This document shows, one piece after another, positions 1 through 11,147 of a stretch of DNA of 64,000 nt (its first letter is position 1; each line of letters opens with the position of its first letter). A program made the position numbers and the translations under genes. The notes beneath the pieces were generated by a model that was given only the letters and a program-made list of their open reading frames with translations, did no database searches and had not been told where the DNA came from. The stretch is from the NCBI GenBank assembly GCA_948099385.1, contig CANUEZ040000205.1, forward strand, positions 2,232,001 through 2,296,000, written 5' to 3'. This DNA comes from Fasciola hepatica (taxonomy: Eukaryota; Platyhelminthes; Trematoda; Plagiorchiida; Fasciolidae).

Positions 1-52
1 TAGTAGTACGAGATCAGATTACATTAGATTAGATTAGATTAGATTAGATTTT

Positions 53-60
53 TATAATAT
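53..60 (+). promoter_or_regulatory. TATA-like box beside the pentamer run (repeated in most units)
   Basis: TATAATAT lies directly after the GATTA run in this unit; GTATAATATG occupies the same place in nearly every other unit. A TCAACT sequence at 84-89 sits about 31 bp downstream, roughly where an initiator would lie. This is a sequence resemblance only. An A/T-rich string next to an A/T-rich microsatellite is easily found by chance, and no transcription evidence is available. Variants such as TATAATAAG (15,510; 18,636; 21,757) and TATCATATG (about 4,500; 11,107; 12,853) show that it is not invariant. Confidence 0.2.
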
Positions 61-103
61 GATTGATCATGCAGCTTGAACGCTCAACTGAGCATTGAAA
101 TCC

Positions 104-319
104 ATGGAAGCACTCACTGTACAGCTGTTTCATCCTTGTTCGGACTCGACTCATCAGCAGTGCACATCGACCGAGCAACCACGGGGACTCCAACAACCGC
201 TGAACCATTGTGAATCGAACAACTTAACAACACAAGGCTATCCGGGATCGCTATCAACGCTTTGTTCAACATCTACACTACATGATTTAGCACCCTTCCC
301 AAACTGGCTTCAAATTTGA
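104..319 (+). other. Recurrent 71-codon open frame, probably not coding
   Basis: Most units contain an open frame starting at the ATG inside CCATGG (or a TTG nine bases upstream) and running 62 to 85 codons. The product has no signal peptide, membrane span or family motif that I recognise. Its length depends on ordinary repeat variants. The 2-bp TA indel ends it early, and TTTGAATGG supplies a TGA that TTTCAATGG removes. In-frame stops interrupt it in several units: around 2,010 (GGCTAGCC), 4,190 (ACGGTGACT), 6,490 (CTTTGATCA), and about 16,595, 19,722 and 22,840 (GGCATAGC). The commonest variants hit codon position 2 and change the residue (Thr/Ser, Gly/Ala, Ser/Trp, Leu/Ser). That is unlike purifying selection on a protein. 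Minus-strand frames of 64-76 codons across the same stretch are equally inconstant. Confidence 0.85.
142..207 (-). promoter_or_regulatory. Pol III type 2 promoter-like A box/B box pair (repeated in most units)
   Basis: On the minus strand, 207-197 reads TGGTTCAGCGG, a full match to the A-box consensus TRGYNNARNNG and similar to many tRNA A boxes. Forty-four bases further, 152-142 reads GAGTCGAGTCC, which fits the B-box consensus GGTTCGANTCC except at positions 2 and 3. The order and spacing are compatible with a tRNA-type internal promoter. A better B-box match, GTTCGATTC (220-212), lies on the wrong side of the A box. A degenerate A box is expected about once in two such units by chance, so the pair is suggestive only. 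A tRNA-derived SINE ancestor with a short-repeat tail is one possible reading. No cloverleaf is visible. Confidence 0.2.
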
Positions 320-436
320 ATGGTAACAACCAGCTTCGCGCACACCGATCGACTCCTATGATGGATGACTTCTCTGTAGGGGCCTACATACAATCAACGC
401 ATTCCCAAATGATAAACCTACACAGCTTCCTTACTA

Positions 437-448
437 TGCATGCAATTG
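437..448. other. Palindrome pair at the right end of the core
   Basis: TGCATGCA (437-444) overlaps CAATTG (443-448) just before the pentamer run. The pair recurs at the right end of most units and forms the border between core and spacer. Subfamilies differ exactly here: other endings include AAGCTTGCACGTTATTAGC and TTTGCATGCTATTG. This is a useful landmark for where unit exchanges occur; no protein-binding role can be assigned. Confidence 0.6.
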
Positions 449-534
449 ATTAGTAGTAGGAGTTTAGATTAGATTAGATTAGAATAGATTTGTATAATAT
501 GATTGATCATGCAGCTTGAACGCTCAATTGAGCA

Positions 535-981
535 TTGAAATCCATGGAAGCACTCACTGTACAGCTGTTTCATCCTTGTTCGGACTCGACTCATCAGCAG
601 TGCACATCGACCGAGCAACCACGGGGACTCCAACAACCGCTGAACCATTGTGAATCGAACAACTTAACAACACAAGGCTATCCGGGATCGCTATCAACGC
701 TTTATTCAACATCTACACTACATCATATATAGCACCCTTCCCAAACTGGCTTCAAATTTGAATGGTAACAACCAGCTTCGCGCACACCGATCGACTCCTA
801 TGATGGATGACTTCTCTGTAGGGGCCTTAGTACAACCAACGCATTCCCAAATGAAAAATCTTCACAGCTACCTTACGATGCATGCAATTGATTAGTAGTT
901 GGAGATTAGATTAGATTATATTAGATTAGAATAGATTTGTATAATATGATTGATCACGCAGCTTGAACGCTCAACTGAGCA
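535..981 (+). repeat. Representative satellite unit (447 bp)
   Basis: This unit shows the usual layout, counted from the anchor. The first ~190 bp hold CCATGG, the overlapping palindromes CTGTACAG and ACAGCTGT, GTGCAC, and the recurrent open frame. A variable hinge follows, CATCATATATAGC here and CATCATATAGC in the 2-bp-shorter form. The next ~120 bp include AAACTGGCTTCAAATT, CTTCGCGCACACCGATCG and GTAGGGGCC. The right end carries TGCATGCAATTGATTAG, followed by AGTAGNNG and the pentamer run (here interrupted by TATTA and GAATA). GTATAATATGATTGATCATG and a ~30-bp stretch then lead back to the anchor. Common two-state sites across the array are ACT/AGT after the anchor, GGGGACTC/GGGCACTC, GGATCGCT/GGATGGCT, TTTGAATGG/TTTCAATGG, and GATGACTTC/GATGAATTC (the last creates an EcoRI site). 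These states define subfamilies and higher-order repeats. Confidence 0.95.
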
Positions 982-3900
982 TTGAAATCCATGGAAGCAC
1001 TCACTGTACAGCTGTTTCATCCTTGTTCGGACTCGACTCATCAGCAGTGCACATCGACCGAGCAACCACGGGCACTCCAACAACCGCTGAACCATTGTGA
1101 ATCGAACAACTTAACAACACAAGGCTATCCGGGATCGCTATCAACGCTTTGTTCAACATCTACACTACATCATATATAGCAGCCTTCCCAAACTGGCTTC
1201 AAATTTCAATGGTAACAACCAGCTTCACGCACACCGATCCACTCCTATGATGGATGACTTCTCTGTAGGGGCCTTAGTACAACCAACGCATTCCCAAATG
1301 ATAAACCTACACAGCTTCCTTACTATGCATGCAATTGATTAGTAGTAGGAGATTAGATTAGATTAGATTAGATTAGATTTGTATAATATGATTGATCACG
1401 CAGCTTGAACGCTCAACTGAACATTGAAATCCATGGAAGCACTCACTGTACAGCTGTTTCATCCTTGTTCGGACTCGACTCATCAGCAGTGCACATCGAC
1501 CGAGCAACCACGGGGACTCCAACAACCGCTGAACCATTGTGAATCGAACAACTTAACAACGCAAAGCTATCCGGGATGGCTATCAACGCTTTGTTCAACA
1601 TCTACACTACATCATATAGCACCCTTCCCAAACTGGCTTCAAATTTCAATGGTAACAACCAGCTTCGCGCACACCGATCGACTCCTATGATGGATGACTT
1701 CTCTGTAGGGGCCTAAGTACAACCAACGCATTCCCAAATGAAAACCCTACACAGCTTCCTTACTATGCATGCAATTGATTAATAGTGGGAGATTAGATTA
1801 GATTAGATTAGAATAGATTTGTATAATATGATTGATCATGCAGCTTGAACGCTCAACTGAGCATTGAAATCCATGGAGGCACTCATTATACAGCTGTTTC
1901 ATCCTTGTTCGGACTCGACTCATCAGCAGTGCACATCGACCGAGCAACCACGGGGACTCCAACAACCGCTGAACCATTGTGAATCGAACAACTCAAAAAC
2001 ACAAGGCTAGCCGGGATCGCTATCAACGCTTTATTCAACATCTACACTACATCATATATAGCACCCTTCCCAAACTGGCTTCAAATTTGAATGGTAACAA
2101 CCAGCTTCGCGCACACCGATCGACTCCTATGATGGATGACTTATCTGTAGGGGCCTAAGTACAACCAACGCATTCCCAAATGATAAACCTACACAGCTTC
2201 CTTACGATGCATGCAATGGATTAGTAGTAGGAGATTAGATTAGATTATATTAGATTAGATTAGATTTGTATAATATGATTGATCATGCAGCTTGAACGCT
2301 CAACTGAGCATTGAAATCCATGGAAGCACTCACTGTACAGCTGTTTCATCCTTGTTCGGACTCGACTCATCAGCAGTGCACATCGACCGAGCAACCACGG
2401 GGACTCCAACAACCGCTGAACCATTGTGAATCGAACAACTTAACAACACAAGGCTATCCGGGATCGCTATCAACGCTTTGTTCAACATCTACACTACATG
2501 ATATATAGCACCCTTCCCAAACTGGCTTCAAATTTCAATGGTAACAACCAGCTTCGCGCACAGCGATCGACTCCTATGATGGATGACTTCTCTGTAGGGG
2601 CCTAAGTACAACCAACGCATTCCCAAATGAAAACCCTACACAGCTTCCTTACTATGCATGCAATTGATTAGTAGTAGGAGATTAGATTAGATTAGATTAG
2701 AATAGATTTGTATAATATGATTGATCATGCAGCTTGAACGCTCAACTGAGCATTGAAATCCATGGAAGCACTCACTGTACAGCTGTTTCATCCTTGTTCG
2801 GACTCGACTCATCAGCAGTGCACATCGACCGAGCAACCACGGGGACTCCAACAACCGCTGAACCATTGTGAATCGAACAACTCAACAACACAAGGCTATC
2901 CGGGATCGCTATCAACGCTTTGTTCAACATCTACACTATATCATATAGCACCCTTCCCAAACTGGCTTCAAATTTCAATGGTAACAACCAGCTTCGCGCA
3001 CACCGATCGACTCCTATGATGGATGACTTATCTGTAGGGGCCTTAGTACAACCAGCGCTTTCCCAAATGAAAAATCTTCACAGCTTCCTTACGATGCATG
3101 CAATTGATTAGTAGTAGGAGATTAGATTAGATTAGATTAGATTAGATTAGATTAGATTAGATTAGATTTGTATAATATGATTGATCATGCAGCTTGAACG
3201 CTCAACTGAGCATTGAAATCCATGGAAGCACTCACTGTACAGCTGTTTCATCCTTGTTCGGACTCGACTCATCAGCAGTGCACATCGACCGAGCAACCAC
3301 GGGCACTCCAACAACCGCTGAACCATTGTGAATCGAACAACTTAACAACACAAGGCTATCCGGGATCGCTATCAACGCTTTATTCAACATCTACACTACA
3401 TCATATATAGCACCTTTCCCAAACTGGCTTCAAATTTGAATGGTAACAACCAGCTTCGCGCACACCGATCGACTCCTTTGATGGATGACTTCTCTGTAGG
3501 GGCCTAAGTACAACCAACGCATTCCCAAATGATAAACCTACACAGCTTCCTTACTATGCATGCAATTGATTAGTAGTAGGTGATTAGATTAGATTAGATT
3601 AGATTAGATTTGTATAATATGATTGATCATGCAGCTTAAACGCTCAACTGAACATTGAAATCCATGGAAGCACTCACTGTACAGCTGTTTCATCCTTGTT
3701 CGGACTCGACTCATCAGCAGTGCACATCGACCGAGCAACCACGGGGACTCCAACAACCGCTGAACCATTGTGAATCGAACAACTTAACAACACAAGGCTA
3801 TCCGGGATCGCTATCAACGCTTTGTTCAACGTCTATACTACATCATTTATAGAACCCTTCCCAAACTGGCTTCAAATTTGAATGGTAACAACCAGCTTCG

Positions 3901-6762
3901 CGCACACCGATCGACTCCTATGATGGATGAATTCTCTGTAGGGGCCTAAGTACAACCAACGCATTCCCAAATGAAAAACCTACACAGCTTCCTTACTATG
4001 CATGCAATTGATTAGTAGTAGGAGATTAGATTAGATTAGATTAGATTAGATTAGTTTTGTATATTATGATTGATCACGCAGCTTGAACGCTCAACTGAGC
4101 ATTGAAATCCATGGAAGCACTCACTGTACAGCTGTTTCATCCTTGTTCGGACTCGACTCATCAGCAGTGCACATCGACCGAGCAACCACGGTGACTCCAA
4201 CAACCGCTGAACCATTGTGAATCGAACAACTTAACAACGCAAAGCTATCCGGAATGGCTATCAACGCTTTGTTCAACATCTACACTACATCATATAGCAC
4301 CCTTCCCAAACTGGCTTCAAATTTCAATGGTAACAACCAGCTTCGCGCACACCGATCGACTCCTATGATGGATGACTTCTCTGTAGGGGCCTAAGTACAA
4401 CCAACGCATTCCCAAATGATAAACCTACACAGCTTCCTTACTATGCATGCAATTGATTAGTAGTAGGAGATTAGATTAGATTAGATAAGATCAGATTTGT
4501 ATCATATGATTGATCATGCAGCTTGAACGCTCAACTGAGCATTGAAATCCATGGAAGCACTCAGTGTACAGCTGTTTCATCCTTGTTCGGACTCGACTCA
4601 TCAGCAGTGCACATCGACCGAGCAACCACGGGCACTCAAACAACCGGTGAACCATTGTGAATCGAACAACTTAACAACACAAGGCTATCCGGGATCGATA
4701 TCAACGCTTTGTTCAACATCTACACTACATCATATATAGCACCCTTCCCAAACTGGCTTCAAATTTCAATGGTAACAACCAGCTTCGCGCACAGCGATCC
4801 ACTCCTATGATGGATGACTTCTCTGTAGGGGCGTAAGTACAACCAACGCATTCCCAAATGAAAAACCTACACAGCTTCCTTACTATGCATGCAATTGATT
4901 AGTAGTAGGAGATTAGATTAGATTAGATTAGATTAGAATAGATTTGTATAATATGATTGATCATGCAGCTTGAACGCTCAACTGAGCATTGAAATCCATG
5001 GAAGCACTCACTGTACAGCTGTTTCATCCTCTAAGGGACTCGACTCATCAGCAGTGCACATCGACCGAGCAACCAAGGGCACTCCAACAACCGCTGAACC
5101 ATTGTGAATCGAACAACTCAACAACGCAAGGCTATCCGGGATCGATATCAACGCTTTGTTCAACATCTACACTACATCATATATAGCAGCCTTCCCAAAC
5201 TGGCTTCAAATTTCAATGGTAACAACCAGCTTCGCGCACACCGATCCACTCCTATGATGGATGACTTCTCTGTAGGGGCCTAAGTACAACCAACGCATTC
5301 CCAAATGAAAACCCTACACAGCTTCCTTACTATGCATGCAATTGATTAGTAGTAGGAGATTAGATTAGATTAGATTAGAATAGATTTGTATAATATGATT
5401 GAGCATGCAGCTTGAACGCTCAACTGAGCATTGAAATCCATGGAAGCACTCACTGTACAGCTGTTTCATCCTTGTTCGGACTCGACTCATCAGCAGTGCA
5501 CATCGACCGAGCAACCACGGGGACTCCAACAACCGCTGAACCATTGTGAATCGAACAACTCAACAACACAAGGCTATCCGGGATCGCTATCAACGCTTTG
5601 TTCAACATCTACACTACATCATATAGCACCCTTCCCAAACTGGATTCAAATTTGAATGGTAACAACCAGCTTCGCGCACACCGATCGACTCCTATGATGG
5701 ATGAATTCTCTGTAGGGGCCTAAGTACAACCAACGCATTCCCAAATGAAAAACCTACACAGTTTCCTTACTCTGCATGCAATTGATTAGTAGTAGGAGAT
5801 TAGATTAGATTAGATTAGATTAGATTAGAATAGATTTATATAATATGATTGATCATGCAGCTTGAACGCTCAACTGAGCATTGAAATCCATGGAAGCACT
5901 CACTGTACAGCTGTTTCATCCTTGTTCGGACTCGACTCATCAGCATTGCACATCGACCGAGCAACCACGGGCACTCCAACAACCGCTGAACCATTGTGAA
6001 TCGAACAACTCAACAACGCAAGGCTATCCGGGATCGATATCAACGCTTTGTTCAACATCTACACTACATCATATAGCACCCTTCCCAAACTGGCTTCAAA
6101 TTTGAATGGTAACAACCAGCTTCGCGCACAGCGATCGACTCCTATGATGGATGACTTCTCTGTAGGGGCCTAAGTACAACCAACGCATTCCCAAATGAAA
6201 AACCTACACAGCTTCCTTACTATGCATGCAATTGATTAGTAGTAGGAGATTAGATTAGATTAGATTAGATTAGATTTATATAATATGATTGATCATGCAG
6301 CTTGAACGCTCAACTGAGCATTGAAATCCATGGAAGCACTCACTGTACAGCTGTTTCATCCTTGTTCGGACTCGACTCATCAGCAGTGCACATCGACCGA
6401 GCAACCACGGGGACTCCAACAACCGCTGAACCATTGTGAATCGAACAACTTAACAACACAAGGCTATCCGGGATGGCTATCAACGCTTTGATCAACATCT
6501 ACACTACATCATATATAGCAACTTTCCCAAACTGGCTTCAAATTTCAATGGTAACAACCAGCTTCGCGCACACCGATCGACTCCTATGATGGATGACTTC
6601 TCTGTAAGGGCCTAAGTACAACAAACGCATTCCCAAATGATAAACCTTCACATCTTCCCTAATGTGCCTGCCAATTATTAGTAGTAGGAGATTAGATTAA
6701 ATTAGATTAGATTAGATTTATATAATATGATTGATCATGCAGCTTGAACGCTCAACTGAGCA

Positions 6763-8957
6763 TTGAAATCCATGGAATCACTCACTGTACAGCTGTTTCA
6801 TCCTTGTTCGGACTCGACTCATCAGCAGTGCACATCGACCGAGCAACCACGGGGACTCCAACAACCGCTGAACCATTGTGAATTGAACCACTCAACAACA
6901 CAAGGCTATCCGGGATGGCTATCAACGCTTTGTTCAACATCTACACTACATCATATATAGCACCCTTTCCAAACTGGCTTCAAATTTCAATGGTAACAAC
7001 CAGCTTCGCGCACACCGATCGACTCCTATGATGGATGACTTCTCTGTAATGGCCTAAGTACAACCAACGCACTCCCAAATGAAAAACCTACACAGCTTCC
7101 TTACTATGCATGCAATTGATTAGTAGTAGGAGACTAGATTAGATTTGATTAGATTTGTATAATATGATTGATCATGCAGCTTGAACGCTCAACTGAGCAT
7201 TGAAATCCATGGAAGCACTCAGTGTACAGCTGTTTCATCCTTGTTCGGACTCGACTCATCAGCAGTGCACATCGACCGAGCAACCACGGGCACTCCAACA
7301 ACCGCTGAACCATTGTGAATCGAACAACTTAAAAACAAAACGCTACTCGGGATCGCTATCAACGCTTTGTTCAACATATACACTACATCATATATAGCAC
7401 CCTTCCCAAACTCGCTTCAAATTTGAATGGTAACAACCAGCTTCGCGCACACCGATCGACTCCTATGATGGATGAATTCTCTGTAGGGGCCTAAGTACAA
7501 CCAACGCATTCCGAAATGAAAAATCTACACAGCTTCCTTACTATGCATGCAATTGATTAGTATTAGGAGATTAGATTAGATTATATTAGATTAGATTTGT
7601 ATAATATGATTGAGCATGCAGCTTGAACGCTCAACTGAGCATTGAAATCCATGGAAGCACTCACAGTAAAATTGTTTCATCCTTGTTCGGACTCGACTCA
7701 TCAGCACTGCACATCGACCGAGCAACCACGGGGACTCCAACAACCGCTGAACCATTGTGAATCGAACAACTTAACAGCACAAGGCTATCCGGGATCGCTA
7801 TCAACGCTTTGTTCAACGTCTACACTACATGATATATAGCACCCTTCACAAACTGGCTTCAAATTTGAATGGTAACAACCAGCTTCGCGCACACCGATCG
7901 ACTCCTATGATGGATGACTTCTCTGTAGGGGCCTAAGTACAACCAACGCATTCCCAAATGATAAACCTACACAGCTTCCTTACTATGCATGCAATTGATT
8001 AGTAGTAGGAGATTAGATTAGATTTGTATAATATGATTGATCATGCAGCTTGAACGCTCAACTGAGCATTGAAATCCATGGAAGCACTCACTGTACAGCT
8101 GTTTCATCCTTGTTCGGACTCGACTCATCAGCAGTGCACATCGACCGTGCAACCACGTGGACTACAACAACCGGTGAACCATTGTGAATCGAACAACTCA
8201 ACAACGCAAGGCTATCCGGGATGGCTATCAACGCTTTGTTCAACATCTACACTACATCATTTATAGCACCCTTCCCAAACTGGCTTCAAATTTGAATGGT
8301 AACAACCAGCTTCGCGCACACCGATCCACTCCTATGATGGATGACTTCTCTGTAGGGGCCTAAGTACAACCAACGCATTCCCAAATGATAAACCTACACA
8401 GCTTCCTTACTATGCATGCAATTGATTAGTAGTAGGAGATTAGATTAGATTAGATTAGATTAGAATAGATTTGTATAATATGATTGATCATGCAGCTTGA
8501 ACGCTCAACTGAGCATTGAAATCCATGGAAGCACTCACTGTACAGCTGTTTCATCCTTGTTCGGACTCGACTCATCAGCAGTGCACATCGACCGAGCAAC
8601 CACGGGGACTCCAACAACCGCTGAACCATTGTGAATCGAACAACTTACCAACACAAGGCTATCCGGGATGGCTATCGACGCTTTGTTCAACATCTACACT
8701 ACATCATATATAGCACCCTTCCCAAACTGGCTTCAAATTTCAATGGTAACAACCAGCTTCGCGCACACCGATCGACTCCTATGATGGATGACTTCTCTGT
8801 AGGGGCCTAAGTACAACCAACGCATTCCCAAATGATAAACCTTCACATCTTCCCTAATGTGCCTGCCAATTATTAGTAGTAGGAGATTAGATTAAATTAG
8901 ATTAGATTAGATTTATATAATATGATTGATCATGCAGCTTGAACGCTCAACTGAGCA
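6763..8957 (+). repeat. HOR-A copy 1 (5 units, 2,195 bp)
   Basis: Unit starts are 6763, 7200, 7642, 8069 and 8516. Diagnostic states are GGAATCACTC and GAATTGAACCACTC in unit 1, TTAAAAACAAAACGCTAC in unit 2, GTAAAATTG with CAGCACTGC in unit 3, and CAACCACGTGGACTAC in unit 4. The junction before unit 1 has the peculiar ending CTTCACATCTTCCCTAATG (from 6,646), repeated at 8,841 and 11,031, so the true repeat boundary is near 6,640. All five units have the long hinge form. Confidence 0.9.
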
Positions 8958-11147
8958 TTGAAATCCATGGAATCACTCACTGTACAGCTGTTTCATCCTT
9001 GTTCGGACTCGACTCATCAGCAGTGCACATCGACCGAGCAACCACGGGGACTCCAACAACCGCTGAACCATTGTGAATTGAACCACTCAACAACACAAGG
9101 CTATCCGGGATGGCTATCAACGCTTTGTTCAACATCTACACTACATCATATATAGCACCCTTTCCAAACTGGCTTCAAATTTCAATGGTAACAACCAGCT
9201 TCGCGCACACCGATCGACTCCTATGATGGATGACTTCTCTGTAATGGCCTAAGTACAACCAACGCACTCCCAAATGAAAAACCTACACAGCTTCCTTACT
9301 ATGCATGCAATTGATTAGTAGTAGGAGATTAGATTATATTAGATTAGAATAGATTTGTATAATATGATTGATCATGCAGCTTGAACGCTCAACTGAGCAT
9401 TGAAATCCATGGAAGCACTCAGTGTACAGCTGTTTCATCCTTGTTCGGACTCGACTCATCAGCAGTGCACATCGACCGAGCAACCACGGGCACTCCAACA
9501 ACCGCTGAACCATTGTGAATCGAACAACTTAAAAACAAAACGCTACTCGGGATCGCTATCAACGCTTTGTTCAACATATACACTACATCATATATAGCAC
9601 CCTTCCCAAACTGGCTTCAAATTTGAATGGTAACAACCAGCTTTGCGCACACCGATCCACTCCTATGATGGATGAATTCTCTGTAGGGGCCTAAGTACAA
9701 CCAACGCATTCCGAAATGAAAAATCTACACAGCTTCCTTACTATGCATGCAATTGATTAGTATTAGGAGATTAGATTAGATTAGATTAGATTAGATTTGT
9801 ATAATATGATTGATCATGCAGCTTGAACGCTCAACTGAGCATTGAAATCCATGGAAGCACTCACTGTAAAATTGTTTCATCCTTGTTCGGACTCGACTCA
9901 TCAGCACTGCACATGGACCGAGCAACCACGGGGACTCCAACAACCGCTGAACCATTGTGAATCGAACAACTTAACAGCACAAGGCTATCCGGGATGGCTA
10001 TCAACGCTTTGTTCAACGTCTACACTACATGATATATAGCACCCTTCCCAAACTGGCTTCAAATTTCAATGGTAACAACCAGCTTCGCGCACACCGATCG
10101 ACTCCTATGATGGATGACTTCTCTGTAATGGCCTAAGTACAACCAACGCATTCCCAAATGATAAACCTACACAGCTTCCTTACTATGCATGCAATTGATT
10201 AGTAGTAGGAGACTAGATTAGATTTGATTAGATTTGTATAATATGATTGATCATGCAGCTTGAACGCTCAACTGAGCATTGAAATCCATGGAAGCACTCA
10301 GTGTACAGCTGTTTCATCCTTGTTCGGACTCGACTCATCAGCAGTGCACATCGACCGAGCAACCACGGGGACTCCAACAACCGCTGAACCATTGTGAATC
10401 GAACAACTTAACAACACAAGGCTATCCGGGATGGCTATCGACGCTTTGTTCAACATCTACACTACATCATATATAGCACCCTTCCCAAACTGGCTTCAAA
10501 TTTCAATGGTAACAACCAGCTTCGCGCACACCGATCGACTCCTATGATGGATGACTTCTCTGTAGGGGCCTAAGTACAACCAACGCATTCCCAAATGATA
10601 AACCTACACAGCTTCCTTACTATGCATGCAATTGATTAGTAGTAGGAGATTATATTAGATTTGTATAATATGATTGATCATGCAGCTTGAACGCTCAACT
10701 GAGCATTGAAATCCATGGAAGCACTCACTGTACAGCTGTTTCATCCTTGTTCGGACTCGACTCATCAGCAGTGCACATCGACCGAGCAACCACGGGGACT
10801 CCAACAACCGCTGAACCATTGTGAATCGAACAACTTAACAACACAAGGCTATCCGGGATGGCTATCGACGCTTTGTTCAACATCTACACTACATCATATA
10901 TAGCACCCTTCCCAAACTGGCTTCAAATTTCAATGGTAACAACCAGCTTCGCGCACACCGATCGACTCCTATGATGGATGACTTCTCTGTAGGGGCCTAA
11001 GTACAACCAACGCATTCCCAAATGATAAACCTTCACATCTTCCCTAATGTGCCTGCCAATTATTAGTAGTAGGAGATTAGATTAAATTAGATAAGATCAG
11101 ATTTGTATCATATGATTGATCATGCAGCTTGAACGCTCAACTGAGCA
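8958..11147 (+). repeat. HOR-A copy 2 (5 units, 2,190 bp)
   Basis: Unit starts are 8958, 9400, 9842, 10279 and 10706, matching copy 1 unit by unit for the first three. The fourth unit of copy 1 (CCACGTGG type) is not represented: 10279 and 10706 both resemble the fifth unit of copy 1 (8516). The spacer before 10279 (GACTAGATTAGATTTGATT) is the one that precedes unit 2 at 7200 and 11585, while unit 2 of this copy (9400) has a different spacer. Spacers and cores have therefore been exchanged independently. Confidence 0.88.

Larger units (their letters stand above)
1..6762 (+). repeat. Mixed satellite units, left segment
   Basis: A partial unit (1-94) is followed by unit starts at 95, 535, 982, 1424, 1864, 2311, 2753, 3213, 3655, 4102, 4542, 4989, 5431, 5881 and 6321. 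Long (TATATAGC) and short (TATAGC) hinge forms are mixed. No clear higher-order period is visible apart from pairwise likenesses. The unit at 1864 carries the rare GGAGGCACTCATTATACAG version that reappears only in HOR-C (36,016 and 37,350). The unit at 4989 carries the CTAAGGG block variant. The pentamer run before 3213 is longer than usual (eight uninterrupted GATTA followed by GATTT). Confidence 0.9.

Noticed and set aside
53..58. Bacterial -10 box TATAAT
   Set aside because: It matches the hexamer, but there is no -35 element in the pentamer run and the sequence is clearly eukaryotic satellite.
197..220. True tRNA gene
   Set aside because: Although A-box-like and B-box-like strings exist on the minus strand, the best B-box match is on the wrong side and no acceptor stem, anticodon arm or T arm can be paired.
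206..222. CENP-B box on the minus strand
   Set aside because: GTTCGATTCACAATGGT keeps TTCG and the central A but has ATGG where the box needs CGGG, so two required bases are missing.
7560..7575. Telomeric TTAGG repeats
   Set aside because: Single TTAGG strings appear where AGTATTAGGAG varies at the spacer edge; no tandem run of TTAGG exists in the window.
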